This document shows, piece by piece, positions 53,018-61,297 of a stretch of DNA of 64,000 nt. The position numbers were made by a program, and so were the translations under genes. The notes beneath the pieces are model-generated. The model had not been told where the DNA came from, did no database searches, and saw nothing but the letters and a program-made list of their open reading frames with translations. How positions within the stretch are numbered: the first letter of the stretch is position 1; every line of letters begins with the position of its first letter. This stretch comes from Anaerotignum neopropionicum (lineage in GTDB: Bacteria > Bacillota > Clostridia > Lachnospirales > Anaerotignaceae), in assembly GCF_001571775.1 (NCBI RefSeq), contig NZ_LRVM01000002.1:62001-126000 (forward strand), written 5' to 3'.

Positions 53018-53214
53018 GTGAGAAAATGTTTAAGATGTGAAACCGAAATGATTGAAAATTGTTCAATAAAATTGAAGGTGCTGGCTATGGAATATTAATG
53101 GCAACAGACGATAAGCGTTTATTCGCCAATAGAATAGGAAAACCAAAAGTAGCCATCTGCCCAAGCTGTGATGAAGTATCTATCTACATTGAAAATACAG
53201 ATAATTTAGGTTAA
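53018..53214 (+). pseudogene. Zinc-ribbon nucleic-acid-binding protein, broken by a one-base frameshift
   Basis: From the GTG at 53018 the frame reads RKCLRCETEMIENCSIKL and then runs to a stop. The next frame continues EGAGYGILMATDDKRLFANR, then VAICPSCDEVSIYIENTDNL to the TAA at 53212. Joined, they make the usual four-cysteine (CxxC, CxxC) zinc-ribbon protein of Clostridia. A single missing A in the run at about 53068-53071 would restore it. It is either a real pseudogene or a homopolymer sequencing error. Confidence 0.7.
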
Positions 53215-53325
53215 CAAATTTTAGTTTGATATTTTACTTGAATGAAAGTAATAAGGAATTCTGTAAAGAGGTTATGGGCTTAAGCACCGCAACGTGATGC
53301 TTAGGCCTATTTATTTCTAGCGATG

Positions 53326-54045
53326 TTAATACTTATCTGCAAATGGATCATAATCATCGTGAACGAAATCTCCAGTTTGAAGTTCCATATCTAGAGCCTG
53401 AATTTCTGACAAGGACATTTTCTCTATATCTTTAGAGGTCCACCATCTTGGAGGATGGGAGATAAATTCTTCCTTTCGTTGCTGGAGCCAGATATTCATA
53501 TAATGTTCTTCTTCATACTGATCAATATGAATACTATTGAGTTGCAAGTTGGGTAGACCAGCATTTCCGTAGGCATCCTGTATAAAGAAATGATCTATTA
53601 CAGGCACAATTGCAGTATCTAGAGTACGTAGAAATTCAATCTTTCGTTCAAATGGAAAATGTTCATATTGCGCTAATGAAATATCATAGAGCATTAGTAC
53701 GTTTTTAAGAAAATAATTAATCTGATATTCATCATTTTCTTTCATAAAATAAGGGTAATTATTTATTTTTAGTGAAGATAATGCAGCATGTCTTAGCAAA
53801 TCATCTTTTTTTGAACATATGGAAAGATATATTTCACCAGAAAGAAATGCTGGATATACATCAAGCTCTTTTGCAATGCTGTTTAGCAGATCTCTACTCA
53901 TTTCCCCAGCATTTAAAGATCTACGGATGGTTCTTTCAGAGTTTATGATTTTTTCATTTCTTCCAAGTTTTCGTATACTACTCTTTTTTTCCTTTAAAGT
54001 TTGCATAAAGAAATCTTTTTCAATGGTTACATAATTTGGATCCAT
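53326..54045 (-). CDS. Cro/C1-type HTH regulator with long C-terminal domain
   Basis: 239 aa starting at the ATG at 54045 (GAGGTG before it). The N-terminus (FMQTLKEKKSSIRKLGRNEK, then ERTIRRSLNAGEMSRDLLNS and IAKELDV) looks like a helix-turn-helix. The C-terminal 170 residues form an unassigned helical domain (PFERKIEFLRTLDTAIVPVI, DIEKMSLSEIQALDMELQTG). It is divergent from the small gene at 54175, with a perfect dyad between them, as in repressor-controlled pairs. It is the only gene on the minus strand in the ICE part. Confidence 0.65.
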   Translation of the reverse strand: MDPNYVTIEKDFFMQTLKEKKSSIRKLGRNEKIINSERTIRRSLNAGEMSRDLLNSIAKELDVYPAFLSGEIYLSICSKKDDLLRHAALSSLKINNYPYFMKENDEYQINYFLKNVLMLYDISLAQYEHFPFERKIEFLRTLDTAIVPVIDHFFIQDAYGNAGLPNLQLNSIHIDQYEEEHYMNIWLQQRKEEFISHPPRWWTSKDIEKMSLSEIQALDMELQTGDFVHDDYDPFADKY

Positions 54046-54070
54046 TGGATTCACCTCTTTCTAAAGTGCG

Positions 54071-54090
54071 GTCAAATTAGTAAATTTGAC
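54071..54090. promoter_or_regulatory. Dyad operator between divergent genes
   Basis: GTCAAATT (54071-54078) and AATTTGAC (54083-54090) form a perfect 8-bp inverted repeat with an AGTA centre. It lies between the HTH gene and the gene at 54175 and is a natural binding site for the HTH protein. Confidence 0.65.
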
Positions 54091-54174
54091 AACTTTTCGC
54101 GGTCGTCATATCTGAGTATAATGATATTAGAAAGTTAAAGTAATTACAAGAAAAAAAAGAAAAGGAGACAAGAT

Positions 54175-54513
54175 ATGAAGAAAACAATACTAAAAACAGA
54201 TGAAGAAAAAGGGTTGCTTGCAAAATTGGCAAGTGGCATATTAGACGGTATGGTGGGTAATGAAAAAACCTACAGTGGATATAAAGATGTATACTGTGGT
54301 AAGTATATAAAAGACGGAGAGCCAATCTCTTATCGTGAGGGAGAATCAAGTCGTTTCTTTAACGGTAAAGAAAACGAAAGGGTACCGGGTAAAAGAACAG
54401 AAGAACACTATGATACAGAAGAACGTAAGTTAGAATTTCTACAAAGATATGGATGGCTGACAGATGACGAAGATGCTAAGGCTTATAGTGCAAAATTTAA
54501 ACCTAAAAAATAA
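54175..54513 (+). CDS. Unknown small protein under divergent HTH control
   Basis: 112 aa behind AAAAGGAGACAAGAT. It begins MKKTILKTDEEKGLLAKLAS and is basic and hydrophilic with a YREGESSRFFNGKENERVPG segment and a KKFK-type end (KAYSAKFKPKK). No membrane helix, cysteine cluster or known motif. Because it is paired with a divergent HTH gene across an operator, it may be a toxin-like or stress gene, but nothing in the sequence proves that. Confidence 0.55.
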   Translation: MKKTILKTDEEKGLLAKLASGILDGMVGNEKTYSGYKDVYCGKYIKDGEPISYREGESSRFFNGKENERVPGKRTEEHYDTEERKLEFLQRYGWLTDDEDAKAYSAKFKPKK

Positions 54514-54721
54514 TAAGGTGAATTGATTGTGATATATTCTAATTCGACAGAGAAGAGTTTCTATCAACAGTTAACAATTATGTTATGACAAGACTGTTTT
54601 ACTAAAAATTCAAATATGTCAAGTTGGTTGAGTGGAATAAAAGCATGGTTGAATCAAATTGAAAATCCAAATTATCTATAAGATTATGGAACAACTTAAT
54701 AATAAATCTATTTATATCTAT

Positions 54722-54751
54722 AGCCTTGCATTAATGTGTAGGGCTTTTTTT
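54722..54751 (+). terminator. Short terminator-like hairpin
   Basis: AGCC (54722-54725) and GGCT (54742-54745) followed by a T-run; overlapping TGCATTAA/TTAATGCA forms an alternative stem. It ends the cargo cassette before virB4. Region 54514-54721 shows no gene. Confidence 0.5.
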
Positions 54752-54785
54752 AATGCAGAAAAAGAAAGCGAGGTAAGAAGATACT

Positions 54786-56606
54786 ATGGTAAAAAAGAAA
54801 ATACCAATCATAGAAGATGAAAAGATCAAAAGCTTTGTAGATATGATTGCTCCATCCATCATCAAATTCAACACAGATCATTTTATCTGTGGAAATACCT
54901 ATAGATGTGTATGGGCACTCCGTGAATATCCTACAAGTACCAGTGAACAAGCAATCCTACGTCATTTAGGAGAAAAGGATGGAGTAACCCTTAGAATCTA
55001 TACCAGACAGGTAACTCCCAATGAAGAAAAGAAAATCATTCATAATGCAGCCAATAAAAACAGGATGAATACTGCAAATACAAATGATTTACAGCAGACA
55101 GTAACAGCAGAAAGTAACTTGCAAGATGTTGTTACCCTTGTATCAGCAATGCATAGAAATAGAGAACCACTCCTTCACTGTGCAGTATATATTGAGATTA
55201 CTGCAAGTGATTATGACAGCTTGAAACTGCTACAGACAGATGTATTAACAGAACTTGTGAGATCCAAATTAAATGTAGATAGGCTTATGCTACGACAACA
55301 GCAAGGCTTTTTATGTGTTGGTCCAACAGGCAGAAATGTATTTGGTAGTCAATATGAAAGAGTACTTCCAGCATCCTCAGTTGCAAATTTATATCCCTTT
55401 AACTATTCAGGCAAAACGGACAGCAATGGATTTTATTTAGGTAGAGATAAATTTGGTTCTAATATTCTCGTTGATTTTGATAAAAGAGATGATGATAAAA
55501 CAAATCCTTGTATCCTTATTCTTGGTAATTCAGGACAAGGAAAAAGCTATTTATTAAAACTGATATTATGCAATATCTTAGAGTCAGGAAAGAATGTTAT
55601 ATGCCTTGATCCAGAGAATGAGTATGTGGAGCTTGCAGAAAATATAGGTGGATGCTTTGTAGATTTAATGAGTGGAGAGTATATGATAAATCCACTAGAA
55701 CCAAAGACTTGGGATGAGGGAGGAAGTCCGCAGAACAAAGATGCTCCTCTTGCATTTAGACAAGCAACAAAGCTAAGTCAGCACATTAGTTTTTTAAAAG
55801 ATTTCTTCCGATGTTATAAGGATTTTGATGATAGGCATATTGATGTTATAGAAATTATGCTAGGAAAACTCTACACTAAATGGAGAATCAGTGATAGTAC
55901 AAATTTCAGCCGATTAGAATCTGTTGAGTATCCTATCCTTTCAGACCTATATACATTAATAGAGGAAGAATATAAAGGTTATGAAAAAGGAAAATATCAG
56001 CTTTACACAGCAGAACTATTACAAGAAATTTTGCTTGGACTTCATTCTATGTGCCAAGGGGCAGAAAGTAAATTTTTCAACGGACATACCAATATAACTT
56101 CTAATAGATTTATTGTATTTGGTGTAAAAGGGTTGTTACAGGCTAGTAAAAATGTAAAGAATGCATTGCTATTTAATGTATTATCTTTTATGTCAGATAA
56201 ACTGTTAACAGAGGGAAATACTGCAGCTGGAATTGATGAACTGTATTTATTCCTTACTAATCTTATTGCAATAGAATATATTCGTAATTTTATGAAGCGA
56301 GTGCGAAAGAAAGAATCAGCAGTAATACTTAGCAGTCAAAACCTTGAGGACTTCAATATTGAAGGCATTAAGGAGCTGACAAAACCGCTGTTTTCTATCC
56401 CAGCACACGCTTTTTTATTTAATGCAGGAAATATTGATAAACAGTTTTATATGGATACCTTACAGCTTGAAGAATCAGAATATAATCTAATTAAATTTCC
56501 ACAGAGAGGGGTGTGCTTATATAAGTGTGGCAATGAAAGATATAACCTTGCTGTCCATGCTCCAGCATATAAAGAAAAATTATTTGGAAAGGCAGGTGGA
56601 AGGTAG
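54786..56606 (+). CDS. VirB4-family conjugal transfer ATPase (CD1110-like)
   Basis: 606 aa. Walker A ILILGNSGQGKSYLLKL, the following ICLDPENEYVELAENIGG, the conserved AGIDELYLFLTN (Walker B-like) and AVILSSQNLEDF. The N-terminal part (TDHFICGNTYRCVWALREYP) is the VirB4 N-domain. It powers substrate transfer and pilus assembly in T4SS. Length and motifs fit the CD1110 type of C. difficile CTn4-like ICEs. The start lies behind AGCGAGGTAAGAAG. The stop overlaps the next gene's GTG. Confidence 0.92.
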   Translation: MVKKKIPIIEDEKIKSFVDMIAPSIIKFNTDHFICGNTYRCVWALREYPTSTSEQAILRHLGEKDGVTLRIYTRQVTPNEEKKIIHNAANKNRMNTANTNDLQQTVTAESNLQDVVTLVSAMHRNREPLLHCAVYIEITASDYDSLKLLQTDVLTELVRSKLNVDRLMLRQQQGFLCVGPTGRNVFGSQYERVLPASSVANLYPFNYSGKTDSNGFYLGRDKFGSNILVDFDKRDDDKTNPCILILGNSGQGKSYLLKLILCNILESGKNVICLDPENEYVELAENIGGCFVDLMSGEYMINPLEPKTWDEGGSPQNKDAPLAFRQATKLSQHISFLKDFFRCYKDFDDRHIDVIEIMLGKLYTKWRISDSTNFSRLESVEYPILSDLYTLIEEEYKGYEKGKYQLYTAELLQEILLGLHSMCQGAESKFFNGHTNITSNRFIVFGVKGLLQASKNVKNALLFNVLSFMSDKLLTEGNTAAGIDELYLFLTNLIAIEYIRNFMKRVRKKESAVILSSQNLEDFNIEGIKELTKPLFSIPAHAFLFNAGNIDKQFYMDTLQLEESEYNLIKFPQRGVCLYKCGNERYNLAVHAPAYKEKLFGKAGGR

Positions 56607-57118
56607 TGACTATTGAAAGTGCTGAATGGGTAAAGAAACAAGAAAAAATCGAATCCTACCGGGAACAAAAGCAAGGCATTATAGATGATTTGAGGGTGTG
56701 CATCAGATATACTCCAAACAGGGATAATGACTTGCTTTGTTTTATGGAACAGTATTTAAAAGCAGAAACAAAGAATAGGCCAAGATTATTGGAGCAAATA
56801 AAGTATTGCATTAATGGTGAAAAATATGAAAATCCTTTCCTAGCATATAACCATTATGATGAGGGGCATATTGAAGAATTTGACCATATTCTCAATGAAT
56901 ATATTAATAAGCTAAAGCTATCTGGTGGAGAATCCACGCAAGCATCTAGAATTATTGAAAGCACTATACTAAAGATAAATGAACTCCATGATATATGCCG
57001 TGGACAGCTGATAGACTCTTGGAGAAATGAAAGACTTACAGAATATATTGTCACTGCTTCTAGGTATGCAGGATTTAAAAAAGCTCAGGACATCATCGAA
57101 GCAAAAAAGCAATGGTAA
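56606..57118 (+). CDS. Helical ICE protein of unknown function
   Basis: 170 aa starting at a GTG that overlaps the virB4 stop (GTAGTGAC). Nearly all-helical and charged (EWVKKQEKIESYREQKQGI, then RLLEQIKYCINGEKYENPF). No membrane helix or metal motif. Translational coupling to virB4 suggests it helps the VirB4 ATPase or its assembly. No family recognised. Confidence 0.6.
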   Translation: MTIESAEWVKKQEKIESYREQKQGIIDDLRVCIRYTPNRDNDLLCFMEQYLKAETKNRPRLLEQIKYCINGEKYENPFLAYNHYDEGHIEEFDHILNEYINKLKLSGGESTQASRIIESTILKINELHDICRGQLIDSWRNERLTEYIVTASRYAGFKKAQDIIEAKKQW

Positions 57119-57130
57119 GGTGGTGAGGCT

Positions 57131-58177
57131 GTGGATTTAAGAAATCAGAACTTTGGAATTGAAATTGAGATGACAGGCATAACAAGAAGAAGAGCTGCTG
57201 AAGTAGTTGCCGAATATCTCAATGAGATAGCTGAACATGAAGGTGGTGGTTATGACACTTATAGTGTAAGGGATAATGAAAACCGAAAGTGGAAGTTTGT
57301 AAGTGATGGTAGCATAAGCTGTCAGAAAAAAGTGGGAAATAGAAAGCAAATAGCTGACAGAGAATACAGTGTAGAGCTTGTTAGTCCCATTTGTAAGTAT
57401 GAAGATATCGAAAAGATACAGGAGATGGAGCGTAAGCTCAGAGAGGCAGGAGCATTTAGTAATAAGTCCTGTGGAATCCATATTCACATTAATGCGGCAC
57501 CTTTTGAGGCGTACCAATTAAGAAATCTTGTTAATATTGTAGCTGCAAAAGAGAATATGATATACAAGGCATTACAGGTGGATTCAGATAGGGAAAGACG
57601 GTATTGCAAAAAGATAGATACGGATTTTTTGGAGAAGTTAAATAAGCAGAAACCAAAAACAAAGAGTGGAATCCAAAAGTTATGGTACAAAGGTAGTGAT
57701 GGCAGTCATCAGCATTATCATGATAGTAGATACCATTGCTTGAATCTTCATTCTGTCTTTCAAAAGGGAACGATTGAGTTTCGAGCCTTTAATGGTTCCC
57801 TACATGCTGGGAAGATGAAAGCATATCTGCAATTTTGTATGGCTATTACAGCTCAAGCCTACAACCAAAGGTCAGCAAGTCCAATAAAAACTGTATCAGA
57901 AAATGAAAAATATACATTCAGAGTATGGCTATTAAGACTTGGTTTAATAGGAGATGAATTTAAAACAGCAAGGAAACATCTCCTTGACCATTTAGAAGGA
58001 AATATTGCATGGAAGTCACCTGAACAGGCAGAAGCACAGAAAGAAAGGTTAAGGAAAAAGAGAGAAGTTGAGCTTTCGAATCCACAAGAAGAAACAATAG
58101 AAACACAAAATAATGATATGGAAATAGATGAGCAGGAGGAAGAATCTCCTGCTTTTACTATGTCTATGAATCAGTAG
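57131..58177 (+). CDS. Amidoligase-family enzyme with methionine-rich C-terminal tail
   Basis: 348 aa starting at a GTG. FGIEIEMTGITRRRAAEVV, SDGSISCQ, YSVELVSPICKYEDIE, SCGIHIHINAAPFEAY, and GTIEFRAFNGSLHAGKMKAY are the five conserved blocks of the amidoligase fold, a relative of glutamine synthetase and glutamate-cysteine ligase. It probably joins a glutamate-type acid to an amine using ATP. The C-terminus is disordered and ends AFTMSMNQ. Next to it is a gamma-glutamylcyclotransferase-like gene, a pairing described for this family by comparative genomics. The substrate is unknown. It lies between virB4 and the wall hydrolase. Confidence 0.88.
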   Translation: MDLRNQNFGIEIEMTGITRRRAAEVVAEYLNEIAEHEGGGYDTYSVRDNENRKWKFVSDGSISCQKKVGNRKQIADREYSVELVSPICKYEDIEKIQEMERKLREAGAFSNKSCGIHIHINAAPFEAYQLRNLVNIVAAKENMIYKALQVDSDRERRYCKKIDTDFLEKLNKQKPKTKSGIQKLWYKGSDGSHQHYHDSRYHCLNLHSVFQKGTIEFRAFNGSLHAGKMKAYLQFCMAITAQAYNQRSASPIKTVSENEKYTFRVWLLRLGLIGDEFKTARKHLLDHLEGNIAWKSPEQAEAQKERLRKKREVELSNPQEETIETQNNDMEIDEQEEESPAFTMSMNQ

Positions 58178-58186
58178 GAGGTCAGG

Positions 58187-58714
58187 ATGAAAAATAAAAA
58201 ATCAAACGAGTCAGTACCAGAAATATTATATATCGCATATGGAAGTAATTTAAATCTATCACAAATGAAACAACGATGCCCTACTGCAAGAGTCATTGGA
58301 GCATCAGAAATAAAGGATTATGAGCTTGTATTTCGTGGTTCAAGATATAGTGCAGTGGCAACTATTGAACCATGTAAAGGAAGTAGCGTTCCCGTTTTGC
58401 TATGGGGAATCCAAACAGAAGATGAGAAATCACTAGATAGGTATGAAGGTTATCCTAATTTTTATGGAAAGGAAAATATGGAGATTGTGTTAAATGGTAG
58501 GAATGTTTCAGCAATGGTTTATGTGATGACACCTGGTCATGAATTTGGAATACCATCAGAACGTTACAAAATATCCATTAAAGATGGCTATATGGATGCA
58601 GGTTTTGATACAGATATTTTACAAAATGCAGTAGATAAAACTGTAGGTAAAATGGAGGATGAGATGAAAGATATGGGCGAACAGGGAAATTTATTCGGGA
58701 TGAAATGGTGGTGA
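58187..58714 (+). CDS. Gamma-glutamylcyclotransferase (AIG2)-like protein
   Basis: 175 aa. IAYGSNLNLSQMKQRCPTAR has the YGSN substrate loop and SLDRYEGYPNFYGK holds the catalytic glutamate. GGCT enzymes release gamma-glutamyl groups as 5-oxoproline. Together with the amidoligase upstream (10-bp gap) this makes a synthesis and cleavage pair acting on gamma-glutamyl-type amides. It ends EQGNLFGMKWW, a looser version of the shared tail. GGAGGTCAGG precedes the ATG. Confidence 0.88.
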   Translation: MKNKKSNESVPEILYIAYGSNLNLSQMKQRCPTARVIGASEIKDYELVFRGSRYSAVATIEPCKGSSVPVLLWGIQTEDEKSLDRYEGYPNFYGKENMEIVLNGRNVSAMVYVMTPGHEFGIPSERYKISIKDGYMDAGFDTDILQNAVDKTVGKMEDEMKDMGEQGNLFGMKWW

Positions 58715-58721
58715 TAATAAA

Positions 58722-59831
58722 ATGTCAGACCCTACAACCATAGGACTTATTGCAAAGGCAGCTATATCAGCATTATCAGATGAAAGGCTGAGAAAAGGTA
58801 TTGGGTGGACTATTTCTGCAATCATGTCTCCATTTATTCTGATTATTGTTATTATCTGTGGTCTGCTTTCAGGAACAGCAAATCATAACAATACTGCTAT
58901 TCAATTATCCTTTCATGGAGGTGCTATATCAGAAAATATTCCTGAAGAATATCGAGGTCAGATAGAAGATATGCGTAATAGCTTTACAATGCTAGAAGAA
59001 AGAATAGAGGAAGTAAATGGTCAAATGGAAGATGGAGATAGTCTGGACTCCATAATGGTTAAGGCTATTTTTTATTCTCTGTATTTCGCCTCTGACCAGC
59101 CATCTGGTGTAGATCAAGGTAAATATATTGACTGCTTTGTCACTTATGAGGAACGAACAAGAACCATAATTGATGCAGACGGAAATGAAGTGGAAGAAAC
59201 ATATCTTGTGGCAGTACCAATTGATACTCTACCAGAAGTCTATACAAATATTGAAACGATTATGGGAAAGGCAACTACTTATGAGGATATGGCAAATGCC
59301 AATGAAATCTATTACCGAATTAAGTATGGAGTTCCAGCACCAAGTGAAGGAGATGGTTTTGAGGAATGGGGCGATTGGACACATAGCATTACTCCAGAAG
59401 AATTAGAGCAATTGTATCATGATTTGCCAGAAGGAGAGAATGGATCAGAGATAGTAAAGCTTGCTATGACAAGGCTTGGAGATCCGTATTCACAAGAAAG
59501 AAGAGGACAAGGAAATTATACGGATTGCAGTTATTTGACCATGTGGAGCTACAGACAGATTGGAATAATTATACCTGGAACTGCTGCGGAGCAAGGAAGA
59601 TTTTGTGTTAATAATAATCTTACTGTTTCAAAAGAAGATCTAGTTCCTGGAGATTTGGTATTTTGGAGTCACAAGCCAAACGGAAGATTTATGAACATTA
59701 CACATGTAGGAGTCTATGCTGGAAATGGAAAAGTAATAGATGCCGCATACTCGAAAGGACAGGTGGTATACAGAGATTTATTTGATTCAAACAAACAGGT
59801 TCTATATGGCAGGCCGCATATTTTAAAATAA
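58722..59831 (+). CDS. NlpC/P60 wall hydrolase of the conjugation system (CD1108-like)
   Basis: 369 aa. One N-terminal membrane helix (ISAIMSPFILIIVIICGLLS, about 30-50) puts the rest outside. The C-terminal NlpC/P60 domain has the catalytic cysteine in YTDCSYLTMWSY and the histidine in NITHVGVYAGNGKVIDAA. It would cut peptide cross-links to open the wall for the T4SS channel, the job of VirB1 in Gram-negatives. Length and topology fit the CD1108 type. No separate lysozyme domain is obvious. It follows the amidoligase/GGCT pair. Confidence 0.9.
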   Translation: MSDPTTIGLIAKAAISALSDERLRKGIGWTISAIMSPFILIIVIICGLLSGTANHNNTAIQLSFHGGAISENIPEEYRGQIEDMRNSFTMLEERIEEVNGQMEDGDSLDSIMVKAIFYSLYFASDQPSGVDQGKYIDCFVTYEERTRTIIDADGNEVEETYLVAVPIDTLPEVYTNIETIMGKATTYEDMANANEIYYRIKYGVPAPSEGDGFEEWGDWTHSITPEELEQLYHDLPEGENGSEIVKLAMTRLGDPYSQERRGQGNYTDCSYLTMWSYRQIGIIIPGTAAEQGRFCVNNNLTVSKEDLVPGDLVFWSHKPNGRFMNITHVGVYAGNGKVIDAAYSKGQVVYRDLFDSNKQVLYGRPHILK

Positions 59832-59843
59832 GAGGAGGAGCTT

Positions 59844-60422
59844 ATGCTAACTACAAAAGCAATATTTGAACGAAAGATTTCAGCATTTGATGCACAAGTA
59901 TGTGTGATTAATGGAATTGAAGTAATGGATGAAAATGAATTTGAAGAATTTAGCAACAATCTATTAGATGACAGAACCTTTATTGCAGATAGAAAAGAAG
60001 AAATGTATATAGATTCAACAAGACAAATCCATGGACTGCTTGCACTAAATATAGATAGTGGAGATGGGATTTTAATTGATAGTCAAGGATATGATTATCC
60101 AAGATATGTTGCATTTATGCCAAACATTAAGCCATATATAGATAAGCAAATTTCTATTGTTGCAGAGCAAATAATTAAGGAATCTGCTGAAAATACTTCA
60201 AATGGTAGTTGGGCTATTTATTTTGATGAGATAGAAGAATCCCATGGGCTAGTTGTAAAAGAAAACAATGGTATTGGAACTTTACTCTTAGATGAACTAA
60301 CAAGCAGAGATGAAATCGCAGAAATTGAAGTACTCGATGACTGCTTTGATATGACAATATATCTTGACTATTGTAGTAATTTAGACGAAGAAATAAAGCC
60401 AAGTCAAAACATGAATATGTAG
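59844..60422 (+). CDS. ICE accessory protein (DUF6329-like) with tail motif
   Basis: 192 aa, acidic. TKAIFERKISAFDAQVCVIN, then IEVMDENEFEEFSNN matches the opening of DUF6329 proteins as I remember them; the rest (LLALNIDSGDGILIDSQGYD) may be a second domain. It ends EIKPSQNMNM, one of the clear methionine-rich tails. AGGAGGAG precedes the ATG. Function unknown. It is next to DUF3846 and DUF6103 genes in a block repeated in many clostridial ICEs. Confidence 0.6.
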   Translation: MLTTKAIFERKISAFDAQVCVINGIEVMDENEFEEFSNNLLDDRTFIADRKEEMYIDSTRQIHGLLALNIDSGDGILIDSQGYDYPRYVAFMPNIKPYIDKQISIVAEQIIKESAENTSNGSWAIYFDEIEESHGLVVKENNGIGTLLLDELTSRDEIAEIEVLDDCFDMTIYLDYCSNLDEEIKPSQNMNM

Positions 60423-60434
60423 GAGGATGATTTA

Positions 60435-60815
60435 ATGGATAATATAGAAAAGACAATTCGTATCTTAAAGATTGAGCCACAAAACTTACCTTATGAAAAA
60501 GAAATAGCGAATGACTTGGAGGGTATTCAAGGAGAGGTTGAGGGATTATTTGAATGTATTTATTTAGATGATAATTGTATTTTGGTATGTAATGAAGAAG
60601 GAAAATTAAATGGAATGGAACTAAATCGAAGGGTTGGTAATGACATCATTGCTGGTCCTTTTTTTATTGTAGGTGATAGCCAAGATGGAGAATTTGTATC
60701 CCTAAGTGATGAACAAATAGAAAGATACACACAAGAATTTGGTAAAATTCAAGAATTCACAGGAGAAGAACCAGATGCACAACCAAGGATGGAGTTTATA
60801 GGATTTGACTTTTAA
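60435..60815 (+). CDS. DUF3846 family protein
   Basis: 126 aa. IRILKIEPQNLPYEKEIAND, then FECIYLDDNCILVCNEEGKL, NGMELNRRVGNDIIAGPFF and VGDSQDGEFVSLSDEQIERY match DUF3846, which is frequent in ICEs and sometimes fused to anti-restriction domains. It ends PRMEFIGFDF, only loosely like the shared tail. AGGAGGATGATTTA precedes the ATG. Molecular role unknown. Confidence 0.8.
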   Translation: MDNIEKTIRILKIEPQNLPYEKEIANDLEGIQGEVEGLFECIYLDDNCILVCNEEGKLNGMELNRRVGNDIIAGPFFIVGDSQDGEFVSLSDEQIERYTQEFGKIQEFTGEEPDAQPRMEFIGFDF

Positions 60816-60828
60816 GGAGGGGAAAAAG

Positions 60829-61227
60829 ATGAGTGTGTCAACAGAAAAAGCAACTTTACAGGTAACTTTTTCAAAAGAAAAGTTAGAAGCATTACGGTTT
60901 TATATGAACGAAAAGGATCTGACTGTAGAGGGAGAATTGCAAAAACATATTAGTAGTATCTACGAGAAATATGTTCCGTCAGCTACTAGAAGATATCTAG
61001 AGAGAAATGATAATGAACAGGAAAGTCAGAGGGAAATAACTGCACCTATTAGTGAAAGTTCATCAGATGCTACTCCAAGAGCCACCTCTAATCGTGGCAG
61101 AAGAAGGACTGAAAGGGTGCAAAGTGAACAGGCTGAAGTTCCTACAGAAACTATAAATGCAGAAGAAATTGAAGAGTCTCAAGAGCAGACAGAGGATGAA
61201 AATCAGGGAATGGTCATGAGTATGTAG
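60829..61227 (+). CDS. DUF6103-like protein, copy 1, with tail motif
   Basis: 132 aa starting at the ATG at 60829 behind AAGGAGGGG. A conserved N-terminal helix pair (TLQVTFSKEKLEALRFYMNE, then GELQKHISSIYEKYVPSATR) is followed by a disordered region rich in Ser, Arg and Glu, ending DENQGMVMSM. The N-domain is shared with the next gene. Small helical proteins of this type are found next to relaxosome genes in ICEs. Possible DNA or relaxosome accessory; unproven. Confidence 0.7.
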   Translation: MSVSTEKATLQVTFSKEKLEALRFYMNEKDLTVEGELQKHISSIYEKYVPSATRRYLERNDNEQESQREITAPISESSSDATPRATSNRGRRRTERVQSEQAEVPTETINAEEIEESQEQTEDENQGMVMSM

Positions 61228-61297
61228 TGACTATTCCTTTTCATTTTTTTCAATGGAAACCATAAAAAAGTTAATAAAATGAAGGAGGCATGTTCGA

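Noticed and set aside
54722-54756. TGCATTAA/TTAATGCA as an IS end
   Set aside because: No transposase or target duplication beside it; a terminator explains the structure.
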